From positions 1 to 11,025 of the forward strand of contig CADCOU010000360.1 in assembly GCA_902803155.1 (NCBI GenBank): DNA of 11,025 nt. Direction: 5' to 3'. How positions within the stretch are numbered: position 1 is the first letter of the stretch; the number at the start of each line of letters is the position of its first letter. The stretch comes from an uncultured Lachnospiraceae bacterium. Lineage in GTDB: Bacteria; Bacillota; Clostridia; Lachnospirales; Lachnospiraceae. A model generated the notes under the pieces. That model saw nothing but the letters and a program-made list of their open reading frames with translations. It made no database searches and was not told the origin of the DNA. This document shows, piece after piece, positions 1 to 7,407 of this stretch. A program made the position numbers and the translations under genes.

Positions 1-1
1 A

Positions 2-595
2 GGAAACACGATCGTGCTGCAGTATACGGCTCCGGTATGGATCATCGTCATGATGTATCTGTTCTTCGGAAAGAAACCGGGACGGACAGAGACGGTGACG
101 ATCGTGATCGTTCTGGCCGGGCTCGTCTGCTTTTTTTTCGAAGGCCTGTCTGCGGGCAGCCTCGTCGGAAATATGCTCGCGCTTCTGTCCGGGATCTTCT
201 ATGCGGGCGTCTTCATGCTCAACCAGTTTGAGAAGGGGGACGCGCTCTCATCCATGTTTTTCGGACAGCTGATGTGCGGGATCGTTCTCTCGCCCCTTGT
301 CCGTAATGAGACTGTGTTTACGCCTCCGGTGCTGGCTGCTGTATTCGTGCTTGGAACAGTTCAGGTAGGACTGGCCTATATTCTCTTTTCCATCGGAACC
401 AGGTATACGGATCCGGTCACGGCTTCTGTCATCAACGCACTGGAACCGATCCTGAACCCGATCCTGGTGGCCGTATTCTATGGAGAGATACTCGGCACAC
501 TGTCGCTGATCGGCGCCGTGATCGTAATCGGAGGGATCCTGTTCTATAATCTGACGATACAAAAAGGCTCCGGGATAGAGCCGATGCATGAATAA
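2..595 (+). CDS. EamA/DMT-family transporter, C-terminal part (5' end outside window)
   Basis: This is the 3' part of an integral membrane transporter of the drug/metabolite (EamA) superfamily, which exports or imports small metabolites. The reading frame is open from the left edge and begins with N-T-I-V-L-Q-Y-T-A-P-V-W, the end-of-first-repeat motif typical of EamA proteins. About 197 residues remain with some six or seven hydrophobic segments. The second EamA repeat is recognisable by 'GNMLALLSGIFYA' near its start and 'LEPILNPILVAVFYGE' near its end, the latter a common signature of the family. The GTG at 14 is an internal codon, not the start, because the homologous sequence continues upstream of it. 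The gene ends in TAA and runs straight into a stem-loop terminator, so it is the last gene of its transcript. The substrate cannot be told. Confidence 0.88.
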   Translation, partial: GNTIVLQYTAPVWIIVMMYLFFGKKPGRTETVTIVIVLAGLVCFFFEGLSAGSLVGNMLALLSGIFYAGVFMLNQFEKGDALSSMFFGQLMCGIVLSPLVRNETVFTPPVLAAVFVLGTVQVGLAYILFSIGTRYTDPVTASVINALEPILNPILVAVFYGEILGTLSLIGAVIVIGGILFYNLTIQKGSGIEPMHE

Positions 596-632
596 AATGG
601 TTGTCGCAATAGATGATGTGACAACCATTTTT
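594..632 (+). terminator. Rho-independent-type terminator after the EamA gene
   Basis: The arms AAAATGGTTGTCGCA and TGTGACAACCATTTT pair over 15 bases with one G-U pair, closing an 8-base loop. The 3' arm ends in a short T run (TTTTT). The hairpin overlaps the stop codon of the EamA gene. The A run on the 5' side means it could also stop transcription arriving from the right. It isolates the upstream gene from the DeoR-led cluster. Confidence 0.8.
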
Positions 633-643
633 CGACCCCGTTC

Positions 644-672
644 TTGACAGAATTATTGCAATACATTACAAT
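644..672 (+). promoter_or_regulatory. Sigma-A-type promoter of the DeoR/ABC cluster
   Basis: A perfect -35 box TTGACA (644-649) is followed after 17 bases by TACAAT (667-672), one base from the -10 consensus. This is the strongest promoter visible in the window. Transcription would start near 679, leaving a 5' leader of about 100 bases before the DeoR gene. It probably drives the DeoR gene and at least part of the transporter cluster, since no comparably good promoter is seen before the binding-protein gene. Confidence 0.78.
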
Positions 673-676
673 AATT
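651..676. promoter_or_regulatory. Candidate operator: inverted repeat over the -10 box
   Basis: AATTATTG (651-658) and CAATAATT (669-676) are perfect inverted 8-base arms 10 bases apart. The right arm covers the -10 box and the left arm lies in the spacer, the usual place for a repressor site. The left arm runs into ATTGCAAT, itself a palindrome. The repressor encoded immediately downstream is the obvious candidate to bind here, giving autoregulation. The region is AT-rich, so chance symmetry is possible. Confidence 0.5.
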
Positions 677-685
677 TACAAATAA

Positions 686-701
686 CTGCAATTATATGCA
701 G
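686..701. repeat. Small inverted repeat downstream of the -10 box
   Basis: CTGCA (686-690) and TGCAG (697-701) are inverted 5-base arms separated by six A/T bases, just inside the predicted transcript. It could be a second half of the repressor-binding region or a chance match. The arms share the TGCA core with the ATTGCAAT palindrome about 25 bases upstream. Confidence 0.3.
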
Positions 702-782
702 GCTGTTTGTGAAAACACCCAAGACTCTGGATACTGTGTGAAACGCGGATAATATACCCGGAAGGATTTACCGGAGGACGAT

Positions 783-1547
783 ATGCTTCTGGCAGAACAG
801 CGACAACAGAAAATCTGCGATTATCTGCTTTTTGAGCAGGCGATCACGATCCACCGGGCAGCGGAGATCTGCAATACATCGGAAGCCACAGCCCGCAGGG
901 ATCTGGATGCTCTGGCAAAAAGAGGGCTTGTGCAGAGAACCCACGGTGGTGCTGTTCCCGGGAGCTCACCGGTTACAAGTGCTGTGAATACAGAGAAACT
1001 TACCCGGAATGTGGAAGCCAAGGAAAGGATAGCGCAGAGAGCGGCGGAAATGATCCGGGATGGCGACAGGATTTTTCTGGATTCCGGCACGACTTTACTC
1101 TGCCTGGGGCTGGAGCTGCATCGGTTCCGACGCCTGACAGTAATCACTGATAATCTGGATCTGGCGGTTCAATGCCCGTTGGAAGCTTCTTCCACAATGT
1201 TTCTTCTGGGCGGCATTGTCCTCAGGGAATTCGGAGTTACCGAAGGACCCATCACGGAAGAGATTGCCTCACGGTTGACGGTGGATACCGCATTCATAGG
1301 TGCTGACGGGATTGACGGCGAGGGTAACATTTACTGTGGGAGTTTTGCGGAAGTTGGCATAAAGCAGATGATGATCCGTAACAGTGCACAGCGCGTCCTG
1401 GTGGCGGATCACTCCAAATTTGGGGAGAAGACTCTGGTTAAGATCGCAGAGCTTCCGGAATTTCAGACGGTGATCACGGACAGTGCGCTTGACGAAGGAC
1501 TCCGCTCTTCTGTCTCCGCTCTGGTATCCGAATTCATTATTGTCTGA
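783..1547 (+). CDS. DeoR/GlpR-family transcriptional repressor
   Basis: A 254-residue cytoplasmic DNA-binding regulator of sugar catabolism; DeoR-family proteins are usually repressors released by a phosphorylated sugar. Residues 3-58 form the N-terminal winged helix-turn-helix, with the family's 'SEATARRDLDALAKRGLVQR' recognition-helix pattern (33-52) followed by HGGAV. The C-terminal effector domain (about 75-254) has the isomerase-like DeoR sensor pattern: DSGTT (100-104) for phosphate binding, VITDNLDLA, LLGG, FIGADGI and ADHSKFGEKTL (208-218). Length is normal for the family. The ATG is preceded by GGAGGA (773-778) at good spacing. The gene heads the cluster and sits beside a strong promoter with an inverted repeat, so it probably controls itself and the transporter/kinase genes. 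The inducer is likely the product of the downstream FGGY kinase; this is inference from context. Confidence 0.92.
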   Translation: MLLAEQRQQKICDYLLFEQAITIHRAAEICNTSEATARRDLDALAKRGLVQRTHGGAVPGSSPVTSAVNTEKLTRNVEAKERIAQRAAEMIRDGDRIFLDSGTTLLCLGLELHRFRRLTVITDNLDLAVQCPLEASSTMFLLGGIVLREFGVTEGPITEEIASRLTVDTAFIGADGIDGEGNIYCGSFAEVGIKQMMIRNSAQRVLVADHSKFGEKTLVKIAELPEFQTVITDSALDEGLRSSVSALVSEFIIV

Positions 1548-1653
1548 ACAAAAAATGTGCATTTATTCAGCGGTTATCACACCTGAATTTTGCAGGATAC
1601 AGTCAAGTATGCAACAACGTTCACATGCACTATTTCATTAAGGAGGTATCAAC

Positions 1654-2679
1654 ATGAAACGGAAAGGTCTGGCGACACTTTTGGCTGTTTCCCTAATGGC
1701 ATCGGCTATTCTGGGATGCGTTATCACTGTTTCAGCGGACGAAGCTTCCGCAGTGGATCTGTCGGATGTGACAATCGTTAACATCCCCAAGCTTCTTGGA
1801 GTAGCATGGTTTGACCGTATGCTTCCCGCTCTCGATGAGTGGACCGAAGCAAATGGCGGCTCCTATTACCAGAGCGGACCCTCAACAGCAGATGCGGCGC
1901 TTCAATTGCAGGATGTGGAAGACGCCATCACCGAGGGCGTGACAGCGATCCATGTTGTCCCGAACTCCACGGAGACACTCGAAGTCGCATTCCAGAAAGC
2001 AGCGGATAACGGCATTATAGTCATATCCCATGAAGCGCCTGGTGCACAGAATGTCGCTTATGATGTGGAAGCATTCCAGAACAAAGAGTATGGTGCTCAC
2101 TTCATGAAGGCGCTTGCAGAGCTGATGGGTGAAGAAGGAGGCTATGCGATCATTGTCGGTTCGGTTCAGGCACAGTCCCATATGGAATGGGCAGACGGCG
2201 CGGTTGAGTATCAGAAAGAAAACTATCCGGACATGTTCCTGGTAGCAGATTATGTTGAATCCGGAGAGGATCATGACACTGCTTACAATAAAACAAAAGA
2301 GCTGCTGAAAACTTATCCGGATCTCAAGGGTATCATCGGATGCTCCGTCATCGATCCTGCCGGTGCGGCATTGGCAATCGAGGAAGCAGGCCTGGAGGAT
2401 ACGGTTTCTGTTATAGGAACCAGTATTGTCGATGTGGCAGGCAATTATCTTGACAGTGGAGCGATCGATATGATCAGCCTTTGGGATACAAAGCAGACAG
2501 AAATGGCGATGTGCGAAGCAACCCGTATCCTTCTGGAGGGCGGAGAGGTCCAGACCGGAGACAATCTGGGCGGCATCGGATATGAAAGTGTTGTCGTGGA
2601 CGGCAAGGTCATCTATGGAACTGCATGGGTTGATATTACGGCAGAAAACAAGGATGACGATCCTTACATCACCGAATAA
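1654..2679 (+). CDS. Sugar ABC transporter substrate-binding protein (RhaS/LsrB-like, Peripla_BP_4 type)
   Basis: A 341-residue secreted solute-binding protein that delivers a sugar or sugar-like ligand to the permease pair encoded downstream. The N-terminus is a signal peptide: basic MKRK, a hydrophobic core, then I-L-G-C with Cys22 as a plausible lipoprotein anchor. A signal-peptidase-I site after VSA (26-28) is also possible, so the anchoring mode is uncertain. The mature part has the two-lobed fold of the ribose/AI-2 binding family, with a family-like run 'GPSTADAALQLQDVEDAITE' and later 'IIGCSVIDPAGAALAIEEAG', 'GAIDMISLWDT' and 'VQTGDNL'. The last two resemble LsrB/RhaS-type proteins (by-eye comparison). 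A strong AGGAGG (1641-1646) precedes the ATG. The 106-base gap after the DeoR gene shows no convincing terminator, so co-transcription is likely. The ligand is unknown. Confidence 0.9.
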   Translation: MKRKGLATLLAVSLMASAILGCVITVSADEASAVDLSDVTIVNIPKLLGVAWFDRMLPALDEWTEANGGSYYQSGPSTADAALQLQDVEDAITEGVTAIHVVPNSTETLEVAFQKAADNGIIVISHEAPGAQNVAYDVEAFQNKEYGAHFMKALAELMGEEGGYAIIVGSVQAQSHMEWADGAVEYQKENYPDMFLVADYVESGEDHDTAYNKTKELLKTYPDLKGIIGCSVIDPAGAALAIEEAGLEDTVSVIGTSIVDVAGNYLDSGAIDMISLWDTKQTEMAMCEATRILLEGGEVQTGDNLGGIGYESVVVDGKVIYGTAWVDITAENKDDDPYITE

Positions 2680-2712
2680 AAAATAGAATTCATACACGTG
2701 TACACAATAAAT

Positions 2713-2742
2713 GAAGCTGCTGCCGCTCCAGGCGGCAGCTTC
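2713..2742 (+). promoter_or_regulatory. Intercistronic stem-loop between binding-protein and ATPase genes
   Basis: GAAGCTGCTGCCGC (2713-2726) pairs with GCGGCAGCTTC (2732-2742), giving 11 base pairs with a 3-base bulge (one CTG copy looped out) and the loop TCCAG. It is GC-rich and stable but is not followed by a T run, so it is more likely a processing, mRNA-stabilising or partial attenuation element. Such hairpins after binding-protein genes commonly raise binding-protein output relative to the membrane components. It also argues against starting the ATPase at 2711, which would make this hairpin coding. Confidence 0.6.
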
Positions 2743-2782
2743 TGATAATTATCTGCTGCACGGGCGGCTCAAGGGGTATGCA

Positions 2783-4291
2783 ATGGATACATTGTTGGAA
2801 GTGAAGGGGATCAGCAAAACCTTTGGCGGAGTCAAAGCTCTGCAGGATGTCGATCTTCGGGTGGAAAAGGGGCAGACCTGCTGTATGATGGGGGAAAACG
2901 GTTCTGGAAAATCCACCCTGATCAAAATCATCTCCGGTGTATATTCACCTGATAAGGGGGAGATCATTCTAAACGGCCACACGTATAAAAAGCTCACTCC
3001 TGCAGAAGCTATTCGCGAAGGAGTGCAGATCATCTATCAGGATTTCTCCATATTCCCGAATCTGAGTGTTGCGGAGAATATCGCATTTCCCGTACTTGAA
3101 AACAGCGGGGCACGACTTCTTGACAGACAGAAGATGCGAACCATCGCGAAAGAAGCCCTTGATCGGATCGAAGTGACACTTCCGCTTGATCGGATGGTAG
3201 AACAGCTTCCCGTGGCAGGAAAACAGATTGTTGCGATTGCCCGTGGAATCATTCAGAATGCGAAGCTGCTTATCATGGATGAGCCCACTACTGCCCTGAC
3301 ATACCGGGAGATTGAAGCACTTTACCGCATTATTGATGGCCTTCGGAAACAGGGCGTTGCGGTCATCTTCGTAAGTCACAAGCTTGAGGAAGTTTTCAAG
3401 ATTTCGGAGAGGATCGTTATTCTGCGCAACGGCCGCAAAGTGCTGGACAGTGATGCGGGAACTTTTGATCGTACTAAAACAGCATATTACATGACAGGAC
3501 GGGAGATTCCGGTTGTGCCTTATGACTTTATTCTTCCGGATAATAACAGCCGGGGAGATCCGATCCTAAGGGTGAACGGTCTTTCAATGAAGGATGCATT
3601 TACGGATATTTCCTTCTCTCTTTATCCAAAGGAGATCCTGGGTATTACCGGGCAGCTTGGCTGCGGACGCACCGAACTGGCGAAAGCCCTGTTTGGAATC
3701 GGCCGGCATACGGGAAGCATCGAAGTAAACGGTGTACCGGCACAAATTGACAGCATTCAGGATACCAGGCGTTATGGAATCGGATATGTTCCCGAGGATC
3801 GTCTTGCGGAGGGGCTGTTTCTGGTGAAGCCTCTGACCGACAACATTACGGTGTCGTCGATAGACAAGTATGGGAGCAGGCGTCTGTATCACAGAAAGGA
3901 ACTGATAACTGCTGCGGATCACTGGCTGAAGGAACTGGAGATTACAGCGGCAGGTGCCGAGGAACCGGCATCCACACTTTCCGGAGGAAACCAGCAGCGT
4001 ATTGTTCTGGCAAAATGGCTTGCTACGGATCCGCAGATCCTGATTCTGAACTGTCCGACGGTCGGTGTTGACATTGGTTCTAAGAACCAGATCCATGAGA
4101 TTATCAAGGATTTGGCACGACGTGGAATAGGAATCATAGTCATATCAGATGACATAGCGGAGATTCTGACTGTCTGCAGCAGGATTCTGGTTATGAAGAA
4201 CGGAAAGATTACCCGTGAAGTTGATTCGGTTCGAATCACTGCGGATGAGTTGGAACAGGAACTCATCTCTGCAGCGGACGAAGAAACTTAG
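2783..4291 (+). CDS. Sugar ABC transporter ATP-binding protein (two fused ABC domains, RbsA/LsrA type)
   Basis: A 502-residue tandem ATPase that powers uptake through the two permeases encoded next. Domain 1 (about 4-235) has Walker A GENGSGKST (37-45), Q-loop Q86, Walker B LLIMDEPT (162-169) and switch H199. Its signature reads LPVAGKQ (142-148) instead of LSGGQ. Domain 2 (about 260-495) has the relaxed Walker A GQLGCGRTE (290-298) usual for this subfamily and a good LSGGNQQ signature near residue 400. Its Walker B reads LILNCPT with N423-C424 where D-E is expected, and the switch region is ISDD without histidine. The second site therefore lacks its catalytic acid pair, while the first keeps D166-E167. 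The start was chosen at ATG 2783 because AAGGGG (2771-2776) sits six bases upstream and MDTLLEVKGISKTFGG is the normal family start. An in-frame ATG at 2711 would add 24 unrelated residues across a stem-loop. Confidence 0.92.
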   Translation: MDTLLEVKGISKTFGGVKALQDVDLRVEKGQTCCMMGENGSGKSTLIKIISGVYSPDKGEIILNGHTYKKLTPAEAIREGVQIIYQDFSIFPNLSVAENIAFPVLENSGARLLDRQKMRTIAKEALDRIEVTLPLDRMVEQLPVAGKQIVAIARGIIQNAKLLIMDEPTTALTYREIEALYRIIDGLRKQGVAVIFVSHKLEEVFKISERIVILRNGRKVLDSDAGTFDRTKTAYYMTGREIPVVPYDFILPDNNSRGDPILRVNGLSMKDAFTDISFSLYPKEILGITGQLGCGRTELAKALFGIGRHTGSIEVNGVPAQIDSIQDTRRYGIGYVPEDRLAEGLFLVKPLTDNITVSSIDKYGSRRLYHRKELITAADHWLKELEITAAGAEEPASTLSGGNQQRIVLAKWLATDPQILILNCPTVGVDIGSKNQIHEIIKDLARRGIGIIVISDDIAEILTVCSRILVMKNGKITREVDSVRITADELEQELISAADEET

Positions 4292-4310
4292 AATGAAAGG
4301 ATGCACGCTG

Positions 4311-5297
4311 ATGAACCTCAAACAGATTACAAAAACCAGCGAATTCTTTCTGCTGACGGTCATTCTGGCGATTTTTGTGGTTTTCTGTTTTGTTAATCCG
4401 GCATTTTTCTCTCTTGGCAATCTCTTTGATATTGCCAAAAGTATGGTGGAAACAGGAATCCTTGCCATGGGATGTCTGGTGGTGCTGGTATCCGGGGGTC
4501 TGGATCTTTCTTTTATGGCAGTTGCCGTGTTCGCAATGCACTCGGTCAGCCTCTTTTTTGGCCGTAACTACAATGGAGCGCCGCTCCCTCTGCTGATCCT
4601 TTGCGCCATTGTGGTCGGAACGCTGGTAGGACTAATCAATTCTTTCTTTATTGCGAAACTGGGCCTGCCCTCCTTTATTGTCACCTTGGGTACGAGCAAT
4701 GTGATATCCGGACTTTGCCTGGCCTTTATCGGCAGTAAGCAGTACAACAAGATACCCGCATCCATGCTGGCTTTCTCCAAGTGGAACATCATATCCGTCG
4801 AGAATGCCGCTGGAGGGAAGTCCAATCTCCATGGTTCGGTGATTATCCTTGCTGCAGTGATTGTCCTGACAACTTTTCTTCTGAGAAAAACCATGTTGGG
4901 ACGCAGTATATACTGCGTCGGAGGAAATCCTGTCTCCGCGGCCAGAGTGGGTCTCAACCGGACAAAGATCCTTCTGTTTGTATATTGTTTTATGGGGGGC
5001 ATTGCAGGCCTGGTTGGGATTCTGCATGTTAGTTTCCAACGGATGAGCAATCCTTACGATCTGGTGGGCAATGAACTGAATGTTATTGCTGCGGTAGTCA
5101 TCGGTGGACCCCGCGTAGGCGGAGGCTACGGAAATACCGCAGGAACGATCCTGGGCGTGCTTCTGATTACTATGATTAACAATAGCTTGGTCATGCTCCG
5201 CATTCCGACATTCTGGCAGAAGGCGGTTGTCGGCATGATTATTATCATAGGAACTGCTGCACAAATTTTGAGATATCGGCGCAGCCAGACAGCATGA
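4311..5297 (+). CDS. Sugar ABC transporter permease 1 (RbsC-like, BPD_transp_2)
   Basis: A 328-residue inner-membrane subunit of the importer with about eight to ten hydrophobic segments. Family hallmarks are VSGGLDLS (60-67) in the early membrane region, GNPVSAARVGLN (195-206) in the cytoplasmic loop that contacts the ATPase, and the glycine-rich VIGGPRVGGGYGNTAGT (243-259) towards the C-terminus. The ATG at 4311 has AAAGGA nine bases upstream. Two earlier in-frame starts (GTG 4215, ATG 4293) would overlap or abut the ATPase gene, lack a ribosome binding site and add non-family residues. The gene begins 19 bases after the ATPase stop, so the two are translationally close. It pairs with the next gene to form a heterodimeric channel, as LsrC and LsrD do. 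Confidence 0.92.
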   Translation: MNLKQITKTSEFFLLTVILAIFVVFCFVNPAFFSLGNLFDIAKSMVETGILAMGCLVVLVSGGLDLSFMAVAVFAMHSVSLFFGRNYNGAPLPLLILCAIVVGTLVGLINSFFIAKLGLPSFIVTLGTSNVISGLCLAFIGSKQYNKIPASMLAFSKWNIISVENAAGGKSNLHGSVIILAAVIVLTTFLLRKTMLGRSIYCVGGNPVSAARVGLNRTKILLFVYCFMGGIAGLVGILHVSFQRMSNPYDLVGNELNVIAAVVIGGPRVGGGYGNTAGTILGVLLITMINNSLVMLRIPTFWQKAVVGMIIIIGTAAQILRYRRSQTA

Positions 5298-5310
5298 AGG
5301 AGGGTTCGGC

Positions 5311-6279
5311 ATGACGAAGATATTATATTCGCTAAAAACAATGCATCTGGCCAGACTTCTGCTGATATTCCTGACGACGCTGATTTTGATATCCGTACTC
5401 GCACCGTCCAGTTTCCTGACAGGAGCAAGCTTCCGCTCCATGGCTGTACAGATGCCTGAACTAGGATTCCTTTCCATTGCAGCTGCGATGGTCCTGATCA
5501 GCGGAGGTATCGACCTGTCGGTTACAGGCGTAGCGATTATGTCAGGCGTACTCGCCGCACTTATTATGAAGATGTTGGGCGGAACTGAGGCGTCAAGTAC
5601 CGTGATCATACCGGCTATACTGGCGGCGCTTGGGATTGGATGCCTCTGCGGCTTACTGAATGCAGTTCTTGTAGCCGGACTTGGTCTGGCACCGATGCTT
5701 GCTACCCTTGGGACTTCAAATCTCTTTACAGGGCTAGGCATCGTACTTTCCAAGGGAAGCGCCGTGACTGGCTTTCCATCGGCATTCCAGATGATCGGAA
5801 ACGGAAGCTTTCTTGGCATTCCCATACCGATGATTCTCTTTTTGCTTGCCATCTCGGGAATGGCATTCATCCTTCGAAGGACCAAATATGGATTCCGCCT
5901 GTTTATGTATGGTACGAACCCGACGGCATCTTTCTTTTCAGGTGTCAACAACACCAGGGTTCTGTTTATTACCTATACCATCAGCGGCATTGTTTCTTCC
6001 ATCGCAGGCATCCTGATGGTAAGCCGCATCAATACCGCCAAGGCGGATTATGGTTCGTCATATGGACTACAGGCATTGCTGATTGCTGTACTTGGGGGAA
6101 TAGATCCTTCCGGTGGGAGCGGTCGCGCGATCGGACTGCTTCTGTCGATTGTGACGCTTCAGATTATCTCAAGCGGTTTTAACCTGATGCACATAAATGC
6201 GTTCATTAAGGACCTGACATGGGGCCTTCTGCTGCTCCTCATCATGGTGTGGAACTACGCGCGGCAGCGAAAGGAGTAA
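5311..6279 (+). CDS. Sugar ABC transporter permease 2 (RbsC-like, BPD_transp_2)
   Basis: A 322-residue second membrane subunit, homologous to permease 1 but clearly diverged. It keeps the same landmarks at matching places: ISGGIDLS (63-70), GTNPTASFFSGVN (191-203) and the glycine-rich LGGIDPSGGSGR (251-262). A strong GAAGGAGGG (5296-5304) overlaps the TGA of permease 1, a typical coupled arrangement. Having two different permeases rather than one homodimeric RbsC fits the AI-2/rhamnose/autoinducer-type subgroup of these importers rather than the simple ribose system. The C-terminus ends in a basic tail NYARQRKE, consistent with a cytoplasmic end. Confidence 0.92.
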   Translation: MTKILYSLKTMHLARLLLIFLTTLILISVLAPSSFLTGASFRSMAVQMPELGFLSIAAAMVLISGGIDLSVTGVAIMSGVLAALIMKMLGGTEASSTVIIPAILAALGIGCLCGLLNAVLVAGLGLAPMLATLGTSNLFTGLGIVLSKGSAVTGFPSAFQMIGNGSFLGIPIPMILFLLAISGMAFILRRTKYGFRLFMYGTNPTASFFSGVNNTRVLFITYTISGIVSSIAGILMVSRINTAKADYGSSYGLQALLIAVLGGIDPSGGSGRAIGLLLSIVTLQIISSGFNLMHINAFIKDLTWGLLLLLIMVWNYARQRKE

Positions 6280-6285
6280 AATTAC

Positions 6286-7383
6286 ATGGATCGTCTGCAG
6301 TTAAAGGAGATTCTGAAAAAATATATGAAAATCCCGCGCCTTTCGGGATATGAAAGGGAGGCGGCGGATACTTTCGCGGCAGATCTGTCCGCTTTTTCGG
6401 ATGATGTTACCATTGATCGGATGGGAAATGTCATCGCTGCATTTCCGGGAAATGATCCCAATGCACCGTCAGTGATGGTTTTTGCCCATATGGATTCCAT
6501 AGGTTTCATTATCACGAATATTGATGAACAGGGATATCTCAGGCTGGACCGCGTAGGAGGTGTTCCGGAAAAGGCTCTGCAGGGGCTGGATGTTCGTGTT
6601 CGCTCTGAGAACGGTGAATGGCATAATGGTGTGATCGGAATCAAGGCATACCATGTATTGGATGATACAGGAAAAAGTCGTGTGGACCCCATCCCATCCC
6701 TGTTTGTGGATCTTGGTGCTGATTCCAGGGAAGAAGTGCTTGCCGCCGGTATTCAGGTCGGCTGTCCTGTGGTCTACGGGGAGCATTATAAAGAACTGAT
6801 GAACGACCGAATCAGCGGATCCTATACGGACGGAGCCTCAGGGATGACTAGTCTGATTCATCTTGCCACACTCCTGAAAGAGGACAAAGACCGCCCGGCA
6901 ACGGTGTTCATTGTCGGAACCGTTATGGAGGAGTTCAATGCGAGAGGTGCAATGCTCGCCCAGAGAAAAGTCCACGCTGATCTTGCGATTTGCCTGATGG
7001 GGCCCGGGGCAGGGGACACTCCGGATCTGTATGGTACAAATCTGGTCCGCCTAGGGAGCGGGATCGGTATAAATATGATGAATTTCCACGGAAAGGGAAC
7101 GCTGAATGGAAATATTATTCATTCGGGCCTGCTCTGTGCTTTTAAAAAGGCATCCGATGATACCGGTATCCCAATCCAACGGCAAGCCGCCCGGGGAGCG
7201 CTTTCCGACACGGCATACCTGCAGCTGGAGGACCTTGGCGTAGCGTGCATAGATATGGGAACACCGGACCGATATAGCCATGGACCTATGGAAGTTCTGG
7301 ATCTGAAAGATCTGGAGCGCTGTGCACCTCTGGTCCACAACGTCCTGCTGGGGATCAATAGGGACTTTGAACTGAGGCGGTAG
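6286..7383 (+). CDS. M42-like metallo-hydrolase (aminopeptidase family), altered metal site
   Basis: A 365-residue cytoplasmic protein of the M42 (M20/M28 clan) co-catalytic metallopeptidase family, whose members cleave N-terminal residues from peptides or hydrolyse amide bonds. Visible active-site elements, by eye, are AHMDSIG (67-73, H68 and D70), YTDGASG (D182, bridging-Asp position), VMEEF (E215 general base and E216 ligand) and RYSHGP (H332). The segment normally reading V-D-V-T-x-A-G-D-T-P is L-M-G-P-G-A-G-D-T-P (237-246), so the usual metal-ligand aspartate appears to be Met238. The usual AHMDE is AHMDS. Length and the insertion domain (about 77-160) fit M42. AAGGAG (6271-6276) overlaps the permease 2 stop, so the gene is firmly in the operon. 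The location suggests it acts on the imported compound rather than on general peptides. It may be an amidohydrolase or deacylase, or an inactive relative; function is uncertain. Confidence 0.82.
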   Translation: MDRLQLKEILKKYMKIPRLSGYEREAADTFAADLSAFSDDVTIDRMGNVIAAFPGNDPNAPSVMVFAHMDSIGFIITNIDEQGYLRLDRVGGVPEKALQGLDVRVRSENGEWHNGVIGIKAYHVLDDTGKSRVDPIPSLFVDLGADSREEVLAAGIQVGCPVVYGEHYKELMNDRISGSYTDGASGMTSLIHLATLLKEDKDRPATVFIVGTVMEEFNARGAMLAQRKVHADLAICLMGPGAGDTPDLYGTNLVRLGSGIGINMMNFHGKGTLNGNIIHSGLLCAFKKASDDTGIPIQRQAARGALSDTAYLQLEDLGVACIDMGTPDRYSHGPMEVLDLKDLERCAPLVHNVLLGINRDFELRR

Positions 7384-7390
7384 ATCCCGG

Positions 7391-7407
7391 ATATCATCGC
7401 GTGATAT
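7391..7407. repeat. Inverted repeat between hydrolase and kinase genes
   Basis: ATATCA (7391-7396) and TGATAT (7402-7407) are perfect arms around TCGCG in the 92-base gap between the hydrolase and kinase genes. The stem is weak and lacks a T run, so it is not a terminator. It may be a protein-binding site or a minor mRNA structure. The motif ATCCCGGA also occurs twice in this gap (7384-7391 and around 7438-7445). Confidence 0.35.

Noticed and set aside
705..750. Catabolite-repression (cre) site in the DeoR leader
   Set aside because: TGAAAACACCCAAG and GTGAAACGCGG resemble the consensus only in part; the central CG and spacing do not fit.
1574..1603. Possible promoter TTATCA-N18-TACAGT before the binding-protein gene
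   Set aside because: Both boxes are poor and the spacer is long. The gap between the DeoR gene and the binding-protein gene otherwise holds only weak symmetries (GTGCAT at 1557 and ATGCAC at 1625).
1882..2697. Minus-strand open frame of 271 codons over the binding-protein gene
   Set aside because: Antisense to a well-supported gene, cysteine/histidine-rich, with no family resemblance.
2711..2782. Upstream ATG for the ABC ATPase
   Set aside because: It would translate a stem-loop and add 24 unrelated residues, with no ribosome binding site; ATG 2783 fits better.
4632..5954. Long minus-strand open frame of 440 codons over the two permease genes
   Set aside because: It lies antisense to two clear membrane permeases with correct motifs and ribosome binding sites. 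Its translation is serine/proline/isoleucine-rich without recognisable domains, as expected of a shadow frame.
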